Assembly: GCA_018648945.1 (NCBI GenBank)
Contig: JABGQJ010000007.1
Location: forward strand, 1-35,601
From: Victivallales bacterium
GTDB lineage: Bacteria > Verrucomicrobiota > Lentisphaeria > Oligosphaerales > Lenti-02
Reading direction: 5' to 3'
DNA: 35,601 bases
This document shows, one piece after another, positions 1 through 8,684 of the stretch; position 1 is the stretch's first letter; each line of letters begins with the position of its first letter. The position numbers were made by a program, and so were the translations under genes. Below the pieces are notes generated by a model, which was not told the DNA's origin, did not search any database, and saw only the letters and a program-made list of their open reading frames with translations.

Positions 1-1973
1 GTCGTGTCGCCGGCATCGCAGGGGAAGGTCGCCCGGAAGCACATGAAACTATCGTGCACCTGATCCCCGGTAAAGACCCGCTTGCTGATCATGCGGGGAA
101 GGCCAGTGGAACCACAAGCCATGAAGTTCCACTGATTCTGGCACGCCCACCGGCAGTCCATACGGAACGCCCCATCGACCCAGCTCCAGGCACTGGGCGC
201 ATCCTCGAACAACTCGTGGACAAGATTGGCGCAGTGGACGATGTGATCCCTGGGCCTGGGGGCAAGCAGAAAGCGCCTACCAGAGCGCGGATCGACAGTG
301 CGGACAATGGCCAAATAGACGGCGCCCGGCACGGGATCGGACAGGGGAAGCCAGCGCCCGGAGACGCGCAGACAGAAGCGGTTGCCGTTCTCCGCGCGCC
401 GCGCGACCGCGAGTCCCGGCACGGGCAGCTCGGCATCCGGGCCGGCAAACTCCCCGTCGCTCTTCTTGACGCTCCAGCCAGCTTCCGTCCGGACCGCCTG
501 GATCATGCAGGCAGGGCGGTCTACGCGGACATCGACGGGGCGGTCTGCCCTGGCCGCATAGAGGCCGATGCGGTGGATCACGCCGGGCAGAACGCTGGCC
601 AGCGGCTTGGCCGGGGATTCGCAGGTGAAGTCACCGATGATCCCGGCTCCAGTCACGATCGCGGCCTGGCGGATGCCGCTTGCGGCATCCCGCCATGAGA
701 CACGTTCGAATGCATGGGCGGAGGAGGCCCACTCGTCGAACTCGCCGGGGTCAGCCTTCTGCTTGCGTTCCTTGCCTGCAAACTGCCGGCTGCGGACAAG
801 CAGCGGAGCGGGCTTGGCAGCCGGGGTCGGCAGCGACCAGGCCCGAACATCGTCGAACTCGGTCAAGCCCTTGCCACTACGAACGTGAAAGGGGCCGTGC
901 AGGCGGCTCGGCAACACGGCTGACAGCACGGGCACATCGTCAAGGAGCCCCACCACCTCGTACCCCCGGCGACACTCCAGACCGATCTTCACCCAGTTGG
1001 TCAGGGGGGGACGCTTCTCCTGCCAGCGTTCCAGCACCGTCCAAGACGCATCCCCCGAGCGGCTTTGCAGAACAAACCCACCCGCCGCTCCCGACCAACC
1101 GAAGGCGACCTGCAGGCCGTCTTCCGGCCCCATGGCCAACATCATATCGGTCCCGGTCGGCAGGGCGTCCCGGTCGATCACGTGACCAGTCTTCGGAACG
1201 CCGAAGTAGAAGCACGCTTCGGCGTGGACATCTCCCCAGCGCGTCGGGGTATGGACTTTGTAAGTGAGCTGGCCACCGTCGGCCGCACGGACCGAGAAGG
1301 GGTTGACCGCCCGCTGAAAGTTGGGATCGGCCTCCTGACCGACGGTCGTCGCCATGCCCCCGCCGCGCTGGGCGAGGGTGACCGTGCCGGCGGTGACTCG
1401 GGCGTAAGGGTGTGGCTCCAGCTTCTCGCGCATGAAATCGTCGCGGACGACGATCTGCGGGATGACTTTCGTCTTGGGAGGCGGTCCCGCATCGGGCAGC
1501 GCCACCCATTGGGCTTCCCAAGGAAGAGTCTCGGTCAACAACGGCTTGTCATCCACGAAAACGGTCAGGCCAGACGGCACAAACAACAGCTCCACGGTCT
1601 CCTTCACAGTGCCCACGAGGCCATCCCTGCCGTGGATCTGTCCTTCACCATCGATATGCAACCATTGGTGCCCGTCTGCGGCCGTACGCAGGTAGACCTG
1701 ATGGGCTGCAAGGTCAGCGCGCCCGAGGATGAGCGTCAGCCCGGCTCTTCCCTCGGGGACCTCCGTGGCGATGGGGCGCAACTGCTTGCCGCCCTGGAGC
1801 AGGGCCTCTTCCATCCGGCGGGCAGCCTGCTCTCCGTCGGAGGATGCGAGCAGCTCCCCCAGCGCAGACAGGTGATGGCTGGACCGCCGCAGAACGATGC
1901 CAATGCCAAGAGCACCGAGGACAGCGCCGGCCAAGATGGCGTGCAGAATTCTGGGACGTGGAGTATTGCTCAT
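1..1973 (-). CDS. Membrane-anchored protein with concanavalin/LamG-like domains (3' end outside window)
   Basis: A continuous minus-strand frame opens with ATG at 1973 and runs off the left edge after 657 codons without a stop. Residues 9-28 form a hydrophobic segment with Arg before it, a signal anchor or uncleaved signal peptide. About residues 60-150 and 165-350 read like beta-sandwich jelly rolls. The second ends with a motif of the kind H-V-R-S-G-K-G followed by F-D-D-V-R, seen at the end of LamG/DUF1080-like folds in PVC proteins. A third region (about 370-657) is rich in W, C and aromatic residues and may be another sugar-binding or catalytic module. There is no Shine-Dalgarno before the ATG (CCTCC instead). 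The plus-strand frames here are shadows: only this one gives a hydrophobic leader and sensible composition throughout. Function is unknown; surface binding of a polysaccharide is a guess. Confidence 0.75.
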   Translation of the reverse strand, partial: MSNTPRPRILHAILAGAVLGALGIGIVLRRSSHHLSALGELLASSDGEQAARRMEEALLQGGKQLRPIATEVPEGRAGLTLILGRADLAAHQVYLRTAADGHQWLHIDGEGQIHGRDGLVGTVKETVELLFVPSGLTVFVDDKPLLTETLPWEAQWVALPDAGPPPKTKVIPQIVVRDDFMREKLEPHPYARVTAGTVTLAQRGGGMATTVGQEADPNFQRAVNPFSVRAADGGQLTYKVHTPTRWGDVHAEACFYFGVPKTGHVIDRDALPTGTDMMLAMGPEDGLQVAFGWSGAAGGFVLQSRSGDASWTVLERWQEKRPPLTNWVKIGLECRRGYEVVGLLDDVPVLSAVLPSRLHGPFHVRSGKGLTEFDDVRAWSLPTPAAKPAPLLVRSRQFAGKERKQKADPGEFDEWASSAHAFERVSWRDAASGIRQAAIVTGAGIIGDFTCESPAKPLASVLPGVIHRIGLYAARADRPVDVRVDRPACMIQAVRTEAGWSVKKSDGEFAGPDAELPVPGLAVARRAENGNRFCLRVSGRWLPLSDPVPGAVYLAIVRTVDPRSGRRFLLAPRPRDHIVHCANLVHELFEDAPSAWSWVDGAFRMDCRWACQNQWNFMACGSTGLPRMISKRVFTGDQVHDSFMCFRATFPCDAGDT

Positions 1974-2040
1974 GGAGGTCGGTTGGTTGCTGCCAAGCGT
2001 GGTGGTCTGGGCAGTCCCCAGAGCCGGTCAGAAAATGGCT

Positions 2041-2069
2041 GAACTGGGCCTGCACAGCAGGCCCAGTTC
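2041..2069 (-). terminator. Perfect 13-bp hairpin downstream of the EF-hand gene
   Basis: GAACTGGGCCTGC (2041-2053) and GCAGGCCCAGTTC (2057-2069) form a perfect 13-bp stem with a 3-nt loop, 31 nt past the stop of the minus-strand EF-hand gene. Read on the minus strand the stem is followed within a few bases by a TTTT run (AGCCATTTTC). This fits a Rho-independent terminator separating the EF-hand gene from the gene starting at 1973. Confidence 0.7.
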
Positions 2070-2099
2070 TTCGGTTCGTCGTGTAGTTCTCGGGCCGCG

Positions 2100-3020
2100 C
2101 TAGTCCCTCTTCCTTCCCTTCTGAGCTGGCTGACGCCCGTCCCTCTGCCCTGGCTGGCCCCGTTTCCGCCTCCCCTGTTGCTGCTTCTGCCATTGCTGCA
2201 TGGCTCTCTGGGCCTTCTTCGTCTCTTCGGGGTCCAGTTCCCCATCCTTGTTTCCATCGAACTTCTTTACCATGTTCTCGTTGTGCCGCTCGTACTGGCC
2301 AGAGAGTCCATCCCAGGCCTCTTCAGACTCCTTCTCGCCCACCTTCCAATCCCGGTCTGCGTCATAGAGTACAGTCGATGCGAGCTGGAAGAAGAACGTG
2401 CGGGCGGCCTTCTGTTCCTCCTTGCCGAGGGCACCATTCTTGTCTTCATCGAAAAGGACCAGCAGCTTGGCATGGTTCGCTTCGGATTGTTCAAGCAACC
2501 CGAGGAACCCCTTCTCAAGCTCACCCTCATCCACGATGATGTTCTTGTCCTTGTCGAAGGCCTGGATCAGGGTTTGGACGTACACCATGGTCACATCCTC
2601 GGTGAACATCTTCCCGTCCCGCTTTTGCTGCTGCTGCTGTCCTCTGCCTCGTCCGTCCAGCATGCCCTTCACCCGACCGGCCAGCCCCCGGACCATCTGA
2701 ACCTGTTGGTCGTTGAGACCACCCTCGGTCTTGAGGTGGTTCACCAGTTCCTGGTCCATCTGGAAGGCGCCGCCCTTCTCCTTCATCTCCATGATCGTCT
2801 TCACCACGCCAGTGAGGGCCACGTCGATCTTGTCCTCCTGAACGCCGGCGTTCTTGAAGGCCCCGCGAATGTGCCCCACCGTGCGGGCATCGACCCCCAT
2901 TTTCTGGAACTGCTCCTCAACTCCGGGTGCTTCGGCCGCTGCCTGGCCCAAAGCACAGTGAATACCCATGAACAGCGCGATTCCCACGACCATCCGGACG
3001 AACATCTGCCTTGTCTTCAT
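2100..3020 (-). CDS. Secreted EF-hand domain protein
   Basis: 306 residues with a clear signal peptide (residues 1 to about 26, ending in A-L-G-Q-A). Four EF-hand calcium-binding loops lie in the C-terminal half: about 156-167 (D-K-D-K-N start), 191-202 (D-E-D-K-N-G), 220-231 (D-A-D-R-D) and 255-266 (D-G-N-K-D-G). Each ends with Glu at position 12. Loops 1 and 3 lack the usual Gly at position 6. Residues 128-132 are a Gln run and the C-terminus (about 275-306) is very basic and Gln/Arg/Gly-rich, so it may bind a polyanion. AAGGAG lies 8 nt before the ATG. EF-hand proteins of this kind are common exported proteins in Planctomycetota and relatives; the partner is unknown. It sits behind the SGNH esterase on the same strand but 145 nt away, so it is probably its own transcript, ended by the hairpin at 2041-2069. 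Confidence 0.85.
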   Translation of the reverse strand: MKTRQMFVRMVVGIALFMGIHCALGQAAAEAPGVEEQFQKMGVDARTVGHIRGAFKNAGVQEDKIDVALTGVVKTIMEMKEKGGAFQMDQELVNHLKTEGGLNDQQVQMVRGLAGRVKGMLDGRGRGQQQQQKRDGKMFTEDVTMVYVQTLIQAFDKDKNIIVDEGELEKGFLGLLEQSEANHAKLLVLFDEDKNGALGKEEQKAARTFFFQLASTVLYDADRDWKVGEKESEEAWDGLSGQYERHNENMVKKFDGNKDGELDPEETKKAQRAMQQWQKQQQGRRKRGQPGQRDGRQPAQKGRKRD

Positions 3021-3164
3021 GTGTCTTGCTCCTTGCTGGGTACAGCCCTACGCGTGTGTGTGATGGCGGGCCTCTTATGTCTACGAACGTACTGGTCCCG
3101 GCAAATCTTGTGGCAACCATGCCAGATAAAACGCGGGGCCCCAAGCACTGGCCAATTCACCGAG

Positions 3165-4205
3165 CTAGTTGAGCAGGCCCTTGGCGACGAGAACGGGACG
3201 GAGGATCTCGGCAAGATTGAGGCCCATGACCGCGTGACCGTAGGGAGTGGGATGCAGAAGATCGGTGCGGAGACCGGTGAACTGATCGAGGATCTGATCC
3301 CCCTCGACGAGGTGCAGATCGGGGCTCTCGATCTCGGCCACGAGACCGCGCAGGATCTCGTTGAAGGCCAGATCGTTCGCGCAGATGCGTTCCGTGCGAG
3401 CAATGCCTTCGGTCAGGCAGTTGGGGAAGATGGTGATAAGGAACACCGGTTTCCCAGGGTTCATGGCAACCACTTGCCGAACCAGATGGGTGGCGCGCGT
3501 GCCGAACTGGTCGGGAGTCATGCCGCGCATGTTGACGCCGAGCTCGAGAGTGGCGAAGTCCCACGCACAGCCTGAGGCCAGCCAATCGGCGAGCTCGGGT
3601 TCACAGTGGCAGGCACCGCTCAGGCCCTTGTTCATCACATCCACGCCCAGACGCCGGGCGGCAACCGACGGATAGCCGTCGAGACTGGAGTTGGTGATCG
3701 ATGAACCATAGGCCAGCCAGGAGAGGCCGGGCAGTTCGTCGGCCTGTGGCGGACGAATCGTGCCGCCGAGACCGTCCACGCCCAAGAACAGCCCCGGCCC
3801 CCGACCGAATTGCACGCGCCAGACATTCGGCGCGAAGCCCTGACGAAGGTGGTGTGGCTGGGGAGAACCGAAGGTATCGGGGACGCTCAGAGCAAGAATG
3901 GAGGTCTGCCCGGGAGGGATCTGGTGGGTGGAGTGCTCGAAGTCGCCCCGGAACACGCGGATCTCCAACTGCTCCCCGAATTCCGGCTTCTGCGCCGCCA
4001 CGAACACGCGCACATCGGGATGCTCGCTGACAAAGCGGATCTCGCAGCCGACCCCTTCCAGCGCCACATGCCGGGCCCGGCGGTTCAGCGCCTCCCGGAC
4101 GCCTCGGGGCAGGCGCGAAAGCAGGACGCCGGGAAGATCCCCCAGCCGCTCCAGTTCACCGACGTTGTGAAAGGCAACGGGATAGTCACTGACCAAGCTC
4201 GACAT
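3165..4205 (-). CDS. SGNH/GDSL-family hydrolase (carbohydrate esterase-like)
   Basis: 346 residues from the ATG at 4205. An upstream extension in the same frame reaches 4361 but would overlap the divergent gene, and GAGG lies 11 nt before 4205. The N-terminal ~150 residues look like a beta-sandwich accessory domain. From about residue 165 the SGNH fold is visible: block I G-S-S-I-T with the nucleophile Ser at about 169, block II N-K-G-L-S-G, block III L-G-V-N (Asn about 225), and block V D-L-L-H (Asp about 315, His about 318). This two-domain layout matches the GDSL esterases of glycan-degrading PVC and Bacteroidota bacteria that deacylate polysaccharides. No signal peptide is evident, so it may act on imported oligosaccharides. 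It is divergent from the glycoside hydrolase at 4365, suggesting shared control of a polysaccharide locus. Confidence 0.85.
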   Translation of the reverse strand: MSSLVSDYPVAFHNVGELERLGDLPGVLLSRLPRGVREALNRRARHVALEGVGCEIRFVSEHPDVRVFVAAQKPEFGEQLEIRVFRGDFEHSTHQIPPGQTSILALSVPDTFGSPQPHHLRQGFAPNVWRVQFGRGPGLFLGVDGLGGTIRPPQADELPGLSWLAYGSSITNSSLDGYPSVAARRLGVDVMNKGLSGACHCEPELADWLASGCAWDFATLELGVNMRGMTPDQFGTRATHLVRQVVAMNPGKPVFLITIFPNCLTEGIARTERICANDLAFNEILRGLVAEIESPDLHLVEGDQILDQFTGLRTDLLHPTPYGHAVMGLNLAEILRPVLVAKGLLN

Positions 4206-4364
4206 GTGATGCGCATCCTCGATGAGTCCAGGTTCTGATGCGCCTACTCTCGCACCTCGATGAGGGCGACGCCAACGGCATGGCCGGAAACCGGAGTAGA
4301 GCGCTGGTGTGTGAGCCATGCTACATTTGACAAACTTGTTTCGGTCAGACCCATAGGGCAACGC

Positions 4365-6224
4365 ATGCTCCTTCGACTGCTACCTCTCGTTCTCGCTGTC
4401 TCGGCACTGGCACAACAGATGGATTCGGGCTACGTGATCCCGCCACCGGACGGGAAGTGGATCGAAGCCGAGACCGTCGCCACTGGCCAGGGGAAGCCCC
4501 AGGCCGATGCACCCGCCTGCTTCGGGAAGGGCTATGTCGGCCAAGCTGACGACAAGTACCATGCCTCCGTCAAGATCCCCTGGTCGGGACCCGGCACCCA
4601 GCATGTCTGGGCTCGCGTCCGCGGGCGTGGAATCATGATGAAGCGGCCAGGAGAGAAGGACCTCTGGCGCTGGCCGCAGTGCGAGGTCTGGCAGTGGGTG
4701 AAGCTTGGTTCCTTCGACGGCAAGGCGCTGGCCCCGGCGGTCTTCCTTGCCGGGAACACAGCCATCGACTGCGTGGTGTTCACTGCCGACGCATCCTGGC
4801 AGCCCCTGGAGATGCCGGACCACATGCCAGCCCTGGGCATTCGCTTCGACCGGCCGGGGAAACCCGTGCCGGACCGTCTTGTCGGGGCCAATGTCAACAG
4901 CCCGGCAGCCATGCTGATCGACCGCGAGGACTGGCATGCGGCGGTCCGCAGCCTGGGCATCGGCACGATGCGGTTCCAGGTGCCCCACAAGGGGCTGGAC
5001 TACCGAGAACGGGAGACATGGAACGACGCCACGTTCGAGCCGCTGGACCGGGCGGTGGAGGCGGCGCGGACCCGGTGGGGCGTGAAGGACCTGCTCTTCG
5101 GCGTCCACCGGCTGGCGCTGCCCATGCGGGACGGCAAGCTACTGGAAGAGGAATACGCCGCCTACGCCGATGGGGTTGCCCGTCTGGTGCAGCGCTATGC
5201 CTCTCCCGGCAAGGTGCGGGTGCGGTATTGGGAGCCCTTCAACGAACTGGACCACGCCAGTTTCCTGAAGAAGCTGAAGCCCCATGGCCAGGACTACCAC
5301 CAGGTCGCCAAGCTGTATGCCGTGTGTTCGCGGGCGATCAAGGCGGTCAACCCGGACGTGAAGGTGGGCGGTCCAGCCGCCATGTGGCCGGGTGGTTGGG
5401 AGACCAAGATGATGCTGGAGGAGCCGGGGATGGTCGCGGACTTCGTTAGCTGGCACCAATACGCGGGAGGCACGGCGAAGACTCCGGACGAGCGGCTCCT
5501 GGACAGCATCCACCGAGAGAAGGGACTCGTCGATGGCCTGCACCGCATTCAGAACGCGGTCCAGGATGCAAGGCACACGGCACCCCTGGAGTATCTCCTC
5601 ACCGAGTTCCACATCAACGACCGCATCTGGAGCCCACCCGACAACCGAGCGGCAACGGCCTTAAGCGCGGTGTTCGCGGCTTCCGCTCTGATCAACCTTG
5701 GCCAGGAGGGAGTCGACGTGGCCATGATCCACGATGTGCTGGCCAGGAGCTATGGTTTGGTGGGACCGATCTCGAAGGACGGCTGGTCGCGCCAGCTTGG
5801 CATGGTCCCCAAGAGCACGGCCAGCGATCCCATCCACATGCGTCCGGCAGGCTGGGTCTGCCGCTGGTTCAACGAGTCCCTCAAGGGACGGTGGGTGCCC
5901 TGCAAGTGGATCTCGACACCGAAGGGCTGGGCCGACTCGCCCCGACGACCGGTGGTGGAAGCGGCGGCGGTGGTGAGCGGAGCGGACGGGATCGTCGTCC
6001 TGATCAACCGGGACACCAAGCAGCAGCCCATGCTGCTCACGGGTCTCACGGATACGCGACCAGCGACGGGCTTCGCCGATTTCGTCGTGGAGTTGCGCGT
6101 CATCGACGACAACGGGCCCCGGATCGAACACGTCCCTGGGCCTGCGGCCAACGGCCAGTGGCGCTGCCGGCTCTCGCCCATGAGCGTGACCATGGTTCGG
6201 TTCCCCCAGGAGGTCCGGGAATAG
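4365..6224 (+). CDS. Secreted glycoside hydrolase, clan GH-A type (GH39/GH51-like)
   Basis: 619 residues. I start it at the ATG at 4365, which directly begins a signal peptide ([17 protein letters not shown]) and has AGGG 6 nt upstream; the frame is open further 5' to 4260 but that stretch is not protein-like. Residues about 25-155 resemble a carbohydrate-binding beta-sandwich (W-I-E-A-E-T start). A TIM-barrel follows. W-E-P-F-N-E (acid/base Glu about 294) and Y-L-L-T-E-F (nucleophile Glu about 414) have the Asn-Glu / Glu arrangement of retaining clan-A enzymes. The C-terminal ~130 residues form a beta domain. The substrate cannot be read from sequence; xyloside, arabinoside or related glycans are plausible. 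A perfect TTGACA at 4327-4332 lacks a good -10 at normal spacing, so its promoter is unresolved. Confidence 0.8.
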   Translation: MLLRLLPLVLAVSALAQQMDSGYVIPPPDGKWIEAETVATGQGKPQADAPACFGKGYVGQADDKYHASVKIPWSGPGTQHVWARVRGRGIMMKRPGEKDLWRWPQCEVWQWVKLGSFDGKALAPAVFLAGNTAIDCVVFTADASWQPLEMPDHMPALGIRFDRPGKPVPDRLVGANVNSPAAMLIDREDWHAAVRSLGIGTMRFQVPHKGLDYRERETWNDATFEPLDRAVEAARTRWGVKDLLFGVHRLALPMRDGKLLEEEYAAYADGVARLVQRYASPGKVRVRYWEPFNELDHASFLKKLKPHGQDYHQVAKLYAVCSRAIKAVNPDVKVGGPAAMWPGGWETKMMLEEPGMVADFVSWHQYAGGTAKTPDERLLDSIHREKGLVDGLHRIQNAVQDARHTAPLEYLLTEFHINDRIWSPPDNRAATALSAVFAASALINLGQEGVDVAMIHDVLARSYGLVGPISKDGWSRQLGMVPKSTASDPIHMRPAGWVCRWFNESLKGRWVPCKWISTPKGWADSPRRPVVEAAAVVSGADGIVVLINRDTKQQPMLLTGLTDTRPATGFADFVVELRVIDDNGPRIEHVPGPAANGQWRCRLSPMSVTMVRFPQEVRE

Positions 6225-6295
6225 ACACAGCGGCTGCTCCCTGCCCGCCACCATCGAGGGGCGGGGGCCCGCCTGGCAAAGAGCCCCAACTTTTA

Positions 6296-6323
6296 TTGAA
6301 AATCAGCTGGCATGGAGTACATT
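6296..6323 (+). promoter_or_regulatory. Candidate promoter of the pseudopilin gene
   Basis: TTGAAA (6296-6301), a 16-nt spacer and TACATT (6318-6323), upstream of the gene at 6404. An inverted repeat TCCGGAC-gagt-GTCCGGA (6338-6355) lies just past the expected transcription start and could be an operator or leader hairpin. Confidence 0.5.
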
Positions 6324-6403
6324 TTGGGCTCGCCTTGTCCGGACGAGTGTCCGGATTGCCATTGGCCGAGGCGGTCTATCCCGGTTCGCATAGGGCTACA
6401 CAG

Positions 6404-7039
6404 ATGAAACACGCTTCTTCCCGTCGTTCGTCCCTGTTCACGTTGATCGAACTCCTGGTCGTCATCGCGATCATCGCCATTCTCGCCTCCATGCTCCTGC
6501 CCGCTCTGCAGCAAGCCCGTGCCAAGGCGCGGCAGATCAGCTGCACCAGCAATCTCAAGCAGATCGGCCTGGCCGCGTTCATGTATATGGACGACAACAA
6601 GGAATACGTCCCCCCCTTCCGCGCCCCCGATGCCGTCAGCTGGTACTACATGGACCTGCTCTACAGCTACGCCGGCAACAATGAGAAGGTCTTTGAGTGC
6701 CCGAGCGAGTCCGTGGCCAGCACGTGGGAATACATGAAATCTGGCAGCGGCACCAAGGCCCACTACGGCATCAGCTGGTTCCTGGCGGGCAAAGTCCTGC
6801 AATCCACCTTCAGCACTGCCAATGGCTACGGCACCACCACCACCATCCTGGTGGGCGAAGGCGTGAACAGCGACGGCGGCCACGGCTATGGCGTGCTGCA
6901 CAGCAGTGCCGCGCCCTGGGGCATTCTGGACGACACCCGGCACAACGACCGCTCCAACGTGCTGTTCGCTGACGGCCATGTCGATTCCGGCCGCCGGCTG
7001 AAGTTCGAGGACAAGACGCAGTACAACTGGGGCAACTAG
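6404..7039 (+). CDS. Type II/IV pseudopilin-like protein with H-X9-DG motif (DUF1559-like)
   Basis: 211 residues. The N-terminus has the prepilin signature: basic leader, then F12-T-L-I-E16 and a long hydrophobic helix to about residue 36, followed by Q-Q-A-R-A-K-A-R and a conserved C-x-S-N-L-K-Q motif. Near the C-terminus H180 is followed after nine residues by D190-G191, the H-X9-DG motif of the pseudopilin-like family greatly expanded in Lentisphaerota and Planctomycetota. The residue before the expected cleavage point is Leu11, not the usual Gly. Such proteins are thought to be exported and assembled through a type II secretion or pilus-like system and are often scattered one per locus beside sugar-utilisation genes, as here behind a secreted glycoside hydrolase. 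AGGG lies 8 nt before the start. Two terminators follow. Confidence 0.93.
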   Translation: MKHASSRRSSLFTLIELLVVIAIIAILASMLLPALQQARAKARQISCTSNLKQIGLAAFMYMDDNKEYVPPFRAPDAVSWYYMDLLYSYAGNNEKVFECPSESVASTWEYMKSGSGTKAHYGISWFLAGKVLQSTFSTANGYGTTTTILVGEGVNSDGGHGYGVLHSSAAPWGILDDTRHNDRSNVLFADGHVDSGRRLKFEDKTQYNWGN

Positions 7040-7058
7040 CCACCAGTTCCCCATACCG

Positions 7059-7080
7059 GGAGCCGCTGCGGCTCCTGTTT
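7059..7080 (+). terminator. Terminator hairpin after pseudopilin gene
   Basis: GGAGCCG (7059-7065), loop CTG, CGGCTCC (7069-7075), then TGTTT. It lies 20 nt past the stop codon. Confidence 0.7.
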
Positions 7081-7085
7081 CCGAC

Positions 7086-7126
7086 CGGCCCCCGGCGCGC
7101 GTTGCGAGCCGGGGGCCGTTTCGTTT
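7086..7126 (+). terminator. Second, stronger terminator hairpin
   Basis: An 11-bp GC stem (7086-7096 with 7108-7118, core GGCCCCCGGC / GCCGGGGGCC) is followed by TTTCGTTT. It sits in tandem with the hairpin at 7059 and should end the pseudopilin transcript fully. Confidence 0.8.
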
Positions 7127-7734
7127 CCAGCCTCTCTCGGGAGCAAATCCCGTCGCTTGTCCGGGCCACGCGCTTGCACGCTCCCGCTCAACCTGTATTT
7201 TCTCCGGGTACCGGGCCCGAGGGCCTGTTCCCCGCAGACGTCGGCGCGCCGACGAACGTACAGACACACATCCGGAGGACGATGGCTGGCTTTTCCCCGC
7301 ACCGCCCCCAGCGGTGCCACTGAATTCACCCAAGACGAGTGTGGTGACGTGTCTGCCCGGATGCCCGATGCGGGACGGAGGCGTAGAGATCGGGCTGGCC
7401 AGATTGCCCTGCGGACGGGCGACCTGGCGAGAAGCACCAGTGCCGCTGGTTGGCGCAGGCAGTGATCGTGGGGCCGCATCGGCGCCCACGGAATCCTGTA
7501 GTAGGGGCCTTGGGAACAAACCCGGGTCGCTCAGTCGCCCTGCGAGAAGGGCTCCCCTTCTCCCTCTGAGAACTCCCCCGCTGCCATCTGGAGTCCTGTC
7601 GACTCCTACCGTCGGTCCATGCGTGTCAAGATGGGCCTGCGAATCGATGGCCAGATGTGTATGTCTGTGCACCTGCCCGCAAGGAATGGCAGGAAACAGA
7701 CGGCAAGAAAAGCGTATCCAAGGATCTGCAAGTC
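7127..7734 (+). other. Non-coding stretch upstream of the RRM gene; possible long leader
   Basis: About 600 bp without a convincing gene on either strand; open frames here are short and lack protein-like composition. It holds a perfect 16-bp palindrome CGTCGGCGCGCCGACG (7239-7254) and an 8-bp hairpin GAGAAGGG-CTC-CCCTTCTC (7544-7562). A weak candidate promoter TTGCAC-N16-TATTTT (7174-7201) would give a leader of over 500 nt. Cold-shock-type RNA-binding protein genes often have long structured leaders, so this may be one, but no known RNA family can be recognised by eye. Confidence 0.4.
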
Positions 7735-8037
7735 ATGAATATCTACGTTGGCAACCTCCCCTACTCCACCGATGACGACGAACTCCGCAGCCTCTTCGAG
7801 GAGCATGGTGCCGTTGACTCCGCACGCGTCATCGTCGATCGCGACAGCGGGCGCTCCAAGGGCTTCGGCTTTGTCGAGATGGCCAATGACGCCGAGGCGA
7901 ATGCGGCGATCGAGGCCCTGAACGGCCAGGATGTCGGTGGTCGCCCCCTGACCGTGAACGAAGCCCGTCCCCGCGCGGAGCGCGGTTCCCGGGGCGGCGG
8001 TGGCGGTGGCGGCTTCGACCGGCGCCCTCGCTACTAA
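7735..8037 (+). CDS. RRM-domain RNA-binding protein, glycine-rich tail
   Basis: 100 residues, starting at the ATG at 7735 with AAGGA 10 nt upstream; the in-frame extension to 7657 is not protein-like. A single RNA-recognition motif spans residues 1-77: RNP2 I-Y-V-G-N-L at 3-8 and RNP1 K-G-F-G-F-V-E-M at 42-49, with the aromatic residues that stack on RNA bases. The tail (about 80-100) is Arg/Gly-rich with a run of seven Gly. This matches the small bacterial/cyanobacterial glycine-rich RRM proteins induced by cold or stress, which bind single-stranded RNA and affect translation or mRNA stability. It stands alone, with a long upstream region and hairpins downstream. Confidence 0.95.
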   Translation: MNIYVGNLPYSTDDDELRSLFEEHGAVDSARVIVDRDSGRSKGFGFVEMANDAEANAAIEALNGQDVGGRPLTVNEARPRAERGSRGGGGGGGFDRRPRY

Positions 8038-8047
8038 TGCCAGGCTA

Positions 8048-8193
8048 CACCAATCAGCGTACGCTCTGGTGAGAGAAGCACCCAGCCATCCGGAACGGGG
8101 GCAACCAGGCACACGCTGGCCTTGGCAACTTGGGACTAGCGGCAGCACCACTGCGCGACGGGATCGGCCCTGCGGCTGATGCCGTCGCGCTTT
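8048..8193 (+). terminator. Hairpins downstream of the RRM gene
   Basis: Two structures follow the RRM stop. The first is CACCA (8048-8052) with TGGTG (8067-8071) around the palindrome AGCGTACGCT. The second is a 9-bp stem GCGCGACGG (8153-8161) with CCGTCGCGC (8182-8190), enclosing a small GCC/GGC hairpin and followed by TTT. The second fits a terminator without a long T tract. Confidence 0.45.
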
Positions 8194-8222
8194 CCCAGCA
8201 CCGCCCCGGCAATACTGATCGG

Positions 8223-8250
8223 TGGACATTCGGGCAGGGAATCGTATAGT
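8223..8250 (+). promoter_or_regulatory. Candidate promoter of the ptsHI operon
   Basis: TGGACA (8223-8228), 16-nt spacer, TATAGT (8245-8250): five of six bases match the sigma-70 consensus in each box. The start point near 8257 would give a leader of about 145 nt before ptsH. The rest of 8038-8402 holds nothing I can recognise apart from the hairpins listed at 8048-8193. Confidence 0.6.
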
Positions 8251-8402
8251 AGCGGCGGCCATGGTTGTCGGACTTTTTTCCCTATCGCGTCTGCGTTCGG
8301 TTCGCCCCTGATTCGGGGCGCTTTGTTTCTAGAGCGCCGGAGGCTGGCAACAGGCACGCCAGGAACCCGAAGGCGTCCCCACACTTCCGTCCCCCCTTTC
8401 CG

Positions 8403-8684
8403 ATGGCACAACCACAGACAGTAACAGCCAATCTCCAGGTGCAGAACGAGTTCGGGTTGCATGCCCGTCCGGTCACCTTGATCGTCAAGCTGGCGAAGAC
8501 ATTCTCGTCCTGCATCTCCATCGAGCACAGAGGAACGGTGAGCGACGCCAAAAGCGTGATGGCGCTCCTTCTCCTCGCGGCCGACCAAGGGACGGTGCTA
8601 ACGGTAACTGCCGAAGGGCACGACGCAGGGGAGGCCATCGAGGCCATTGAGCAACTCTTCTCGGACAAGTTCGGCGAAGACTGA
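8403..8684 (+). CDS. ptsH: Phosphocarrier protein HPr
   Basis: 93 residues. HPr passes phosphate from enzyme I to PTS permeases or regulatory partners. The active-site motif G-L-H-A-R-P holds the phosphorylated His20. Ser51 in A-K-S-V-M-A-L lies exactly 31 residues later, the same distance as His15 to Ser46 in classical HPr, so the regulatory site of HPr kinase is kept. I start at the ATG at 8403 (MAQPQT); a TTG at 8265 is in frame but adds 46 residues with no homology feel. There is no Shine-Dalgarno before 8403. The gene overlaps ptsI by 38 nt, so the two are probably translationally coupled. No PTS permease (EII) gene is in the window. Confidence 0.96.
   Translation: MAQPQTVTANLQVQNEFGLHARPVTLIVKLAKTFSSCISIEHRGTVSDAKSVMALLLLAADQGTVLTVTAEGHDAGEAIEAIEQLFSDKFGED

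Noticed and set aside
1065..2042. 325-codon plus-strand frame
   Set aside because: Shadow of the minus-strand gene at 1-1973, which has a hydrophobic leader and domain-like sequence.
4327..4357. Perfect TTGACA before the glycoside hydrolase as a full promoter
   Set aside because: No -10-like sequence at 15-18 nt, so only half a promoter is visible.
8265..8402. Longer HPr from a TTG at 8265
   Set aside because: It adds 46 residues absent from the family; the known HPr N-terminus begins just after 8403.
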